A stretch of DNA of 64,000 nucleotides from Viscum album (lineage: Eukaryota > Streptophyta > Magnoliopsida > Santalales > Viscaceae), in contig OY728147.1 in NCBI GenBank assembly GCA_963277665.1, forward strand, positions 1,260,269,424 to 1,260,333,423, given 5' to 3'. The position numbers and the translations under genes were made by a program. Below the pieces are notes generated by a model, which searched no databases, was not told the DNA's origin, and saw nothing but the letters and a program-made list of their open reading frames with translations. Below are positions 63,669-64,000 of this stretch, in pieces (the first letter of the stretch is position 1; each line of letters starts with the position of its first letter).

Positions 63669-64000
63669 AAAGAAGGAGGTGTTGAATGAAATGGGCCAGT
63701 CAAACATGACTATCTCCACTCCCTACTTGAAAAAGTTTGGCGTACTCCATGCCACATGAATTTAATATTTTATAAATATATTTATGTAATGTATTTTTAT
63801 AGGGGAGATATGAAACATAATGTAAGTATGATCTAAAAGAACAATAAATGAATCCTATAGAAAAATATATTTATAATTGGAAGGTGCATGCAACAATGAA
63901 TGTCAGGGTGTTTTTCAAGAACTTATTTTTATTAGACTTAAAAAATAATTCTAGGATGAATATTATCAATCCATAATTATTTATGAAAATTTTTTCACTC
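63669..64000 (+). mobile_element. Probable polypurine tract and 3' LTR start of a copia-type element, cut by the window end
   Basis: AAAGAAGGAGG (63669-63679) is purine-only and directly precedes TGTTGAATGAAATGGGCC at 63680. A purine tract followed by TGTTGAATG...GGGCC is the common 3' LTR junction of Ty1/copia elements. No matching 5' LTR was found upstream in the window, and the other end is beyond 64000. Confidence 0.45.

Noticed and set aside
1..64000. CRISPR arrays, bacterial operons, riboswitches or ribosome binding sites
   Set aside because: The content is that of plant nuclear DNA; no regularly spaced short repeats with unique spacers or prokaryotic gene structure are present.

Overview
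The window looks like repeat-rich, intergenic nuclear DNA from a large-genome plant, very probably an angiosperm. It is strongly AT-rich and has no intact host gene, rRNA or functional tRNA that I can support. Almost everything recognisable is transposable-element sequence of different ages, nested in one another. The species cannot be named from the sequence alone.

Layout. (1) 1-6864 and 32727-35491 are old, G-poor sequence with no clear genes. They are probably one original stretch split by a later insertion. (2) 6865-32726 reads as a single very large CACTA (En/Spm) DNA transposon: matching 12-bp termini CACTACTATAAA, a 3-bp TAT target duplication and palindromic subterminal repeats at both ends. 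Inside it are an array of ~178-bp monomers arranged as a ~534-bp three-monomer higher-order repeat (7390-10310), a decayed minus-strand gene resembling the plant Ptta/En/Spm transposase (about 11.7-15.85 kb), and a ~2.4-kb extremely AT-rich island (30.06-32.45 kb). (3) Nested in the CACTA element is a structurally complete but non-autonomous Ty3/gypsy retrotransposon (16981-27758). It has two ~4.55-kb LTRs, a 5-bp TATTT target duplication, an initiator-Met primer site, a polypurine tract and only 1.67 kb of internal DNA. That interior holds a 56-codon ORF, a scrap of the pol C-terminus and a tRNA-derived SINE-like insert. (4) 35.7-42.5 kb contains two diverged copies of a Ty1/copia-like LTR. 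(5) 49170-59410 is a second, older, minus-strand retrotransposon with the same plan (LTRs ~4.2-4.3 kb, interior 1.7 kb). (6) 59.4-64 kb is decayed sequence ending in a probable copia-type polypurine tract and LTR start at 63680.

Order of events, inferred. An old background was hit by the CACTA element, which was later hit by the giant-LTR element. That element's LTRs differ at about 7% of positions in the first ~265 bp by hand count, while those of the 49-59 kb element are visibly much more diverged. Two non-autonomous elements share the same 'giant LTR, short interior' design and the same unusual LTR 3' end (TATA rather than the usual CA), although their LTR bodies are not obviously similar. 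None of the elements appears able to move by itself. The most unusual structure is the satellite-like higher-order repeat carried inside the DNA transposon.
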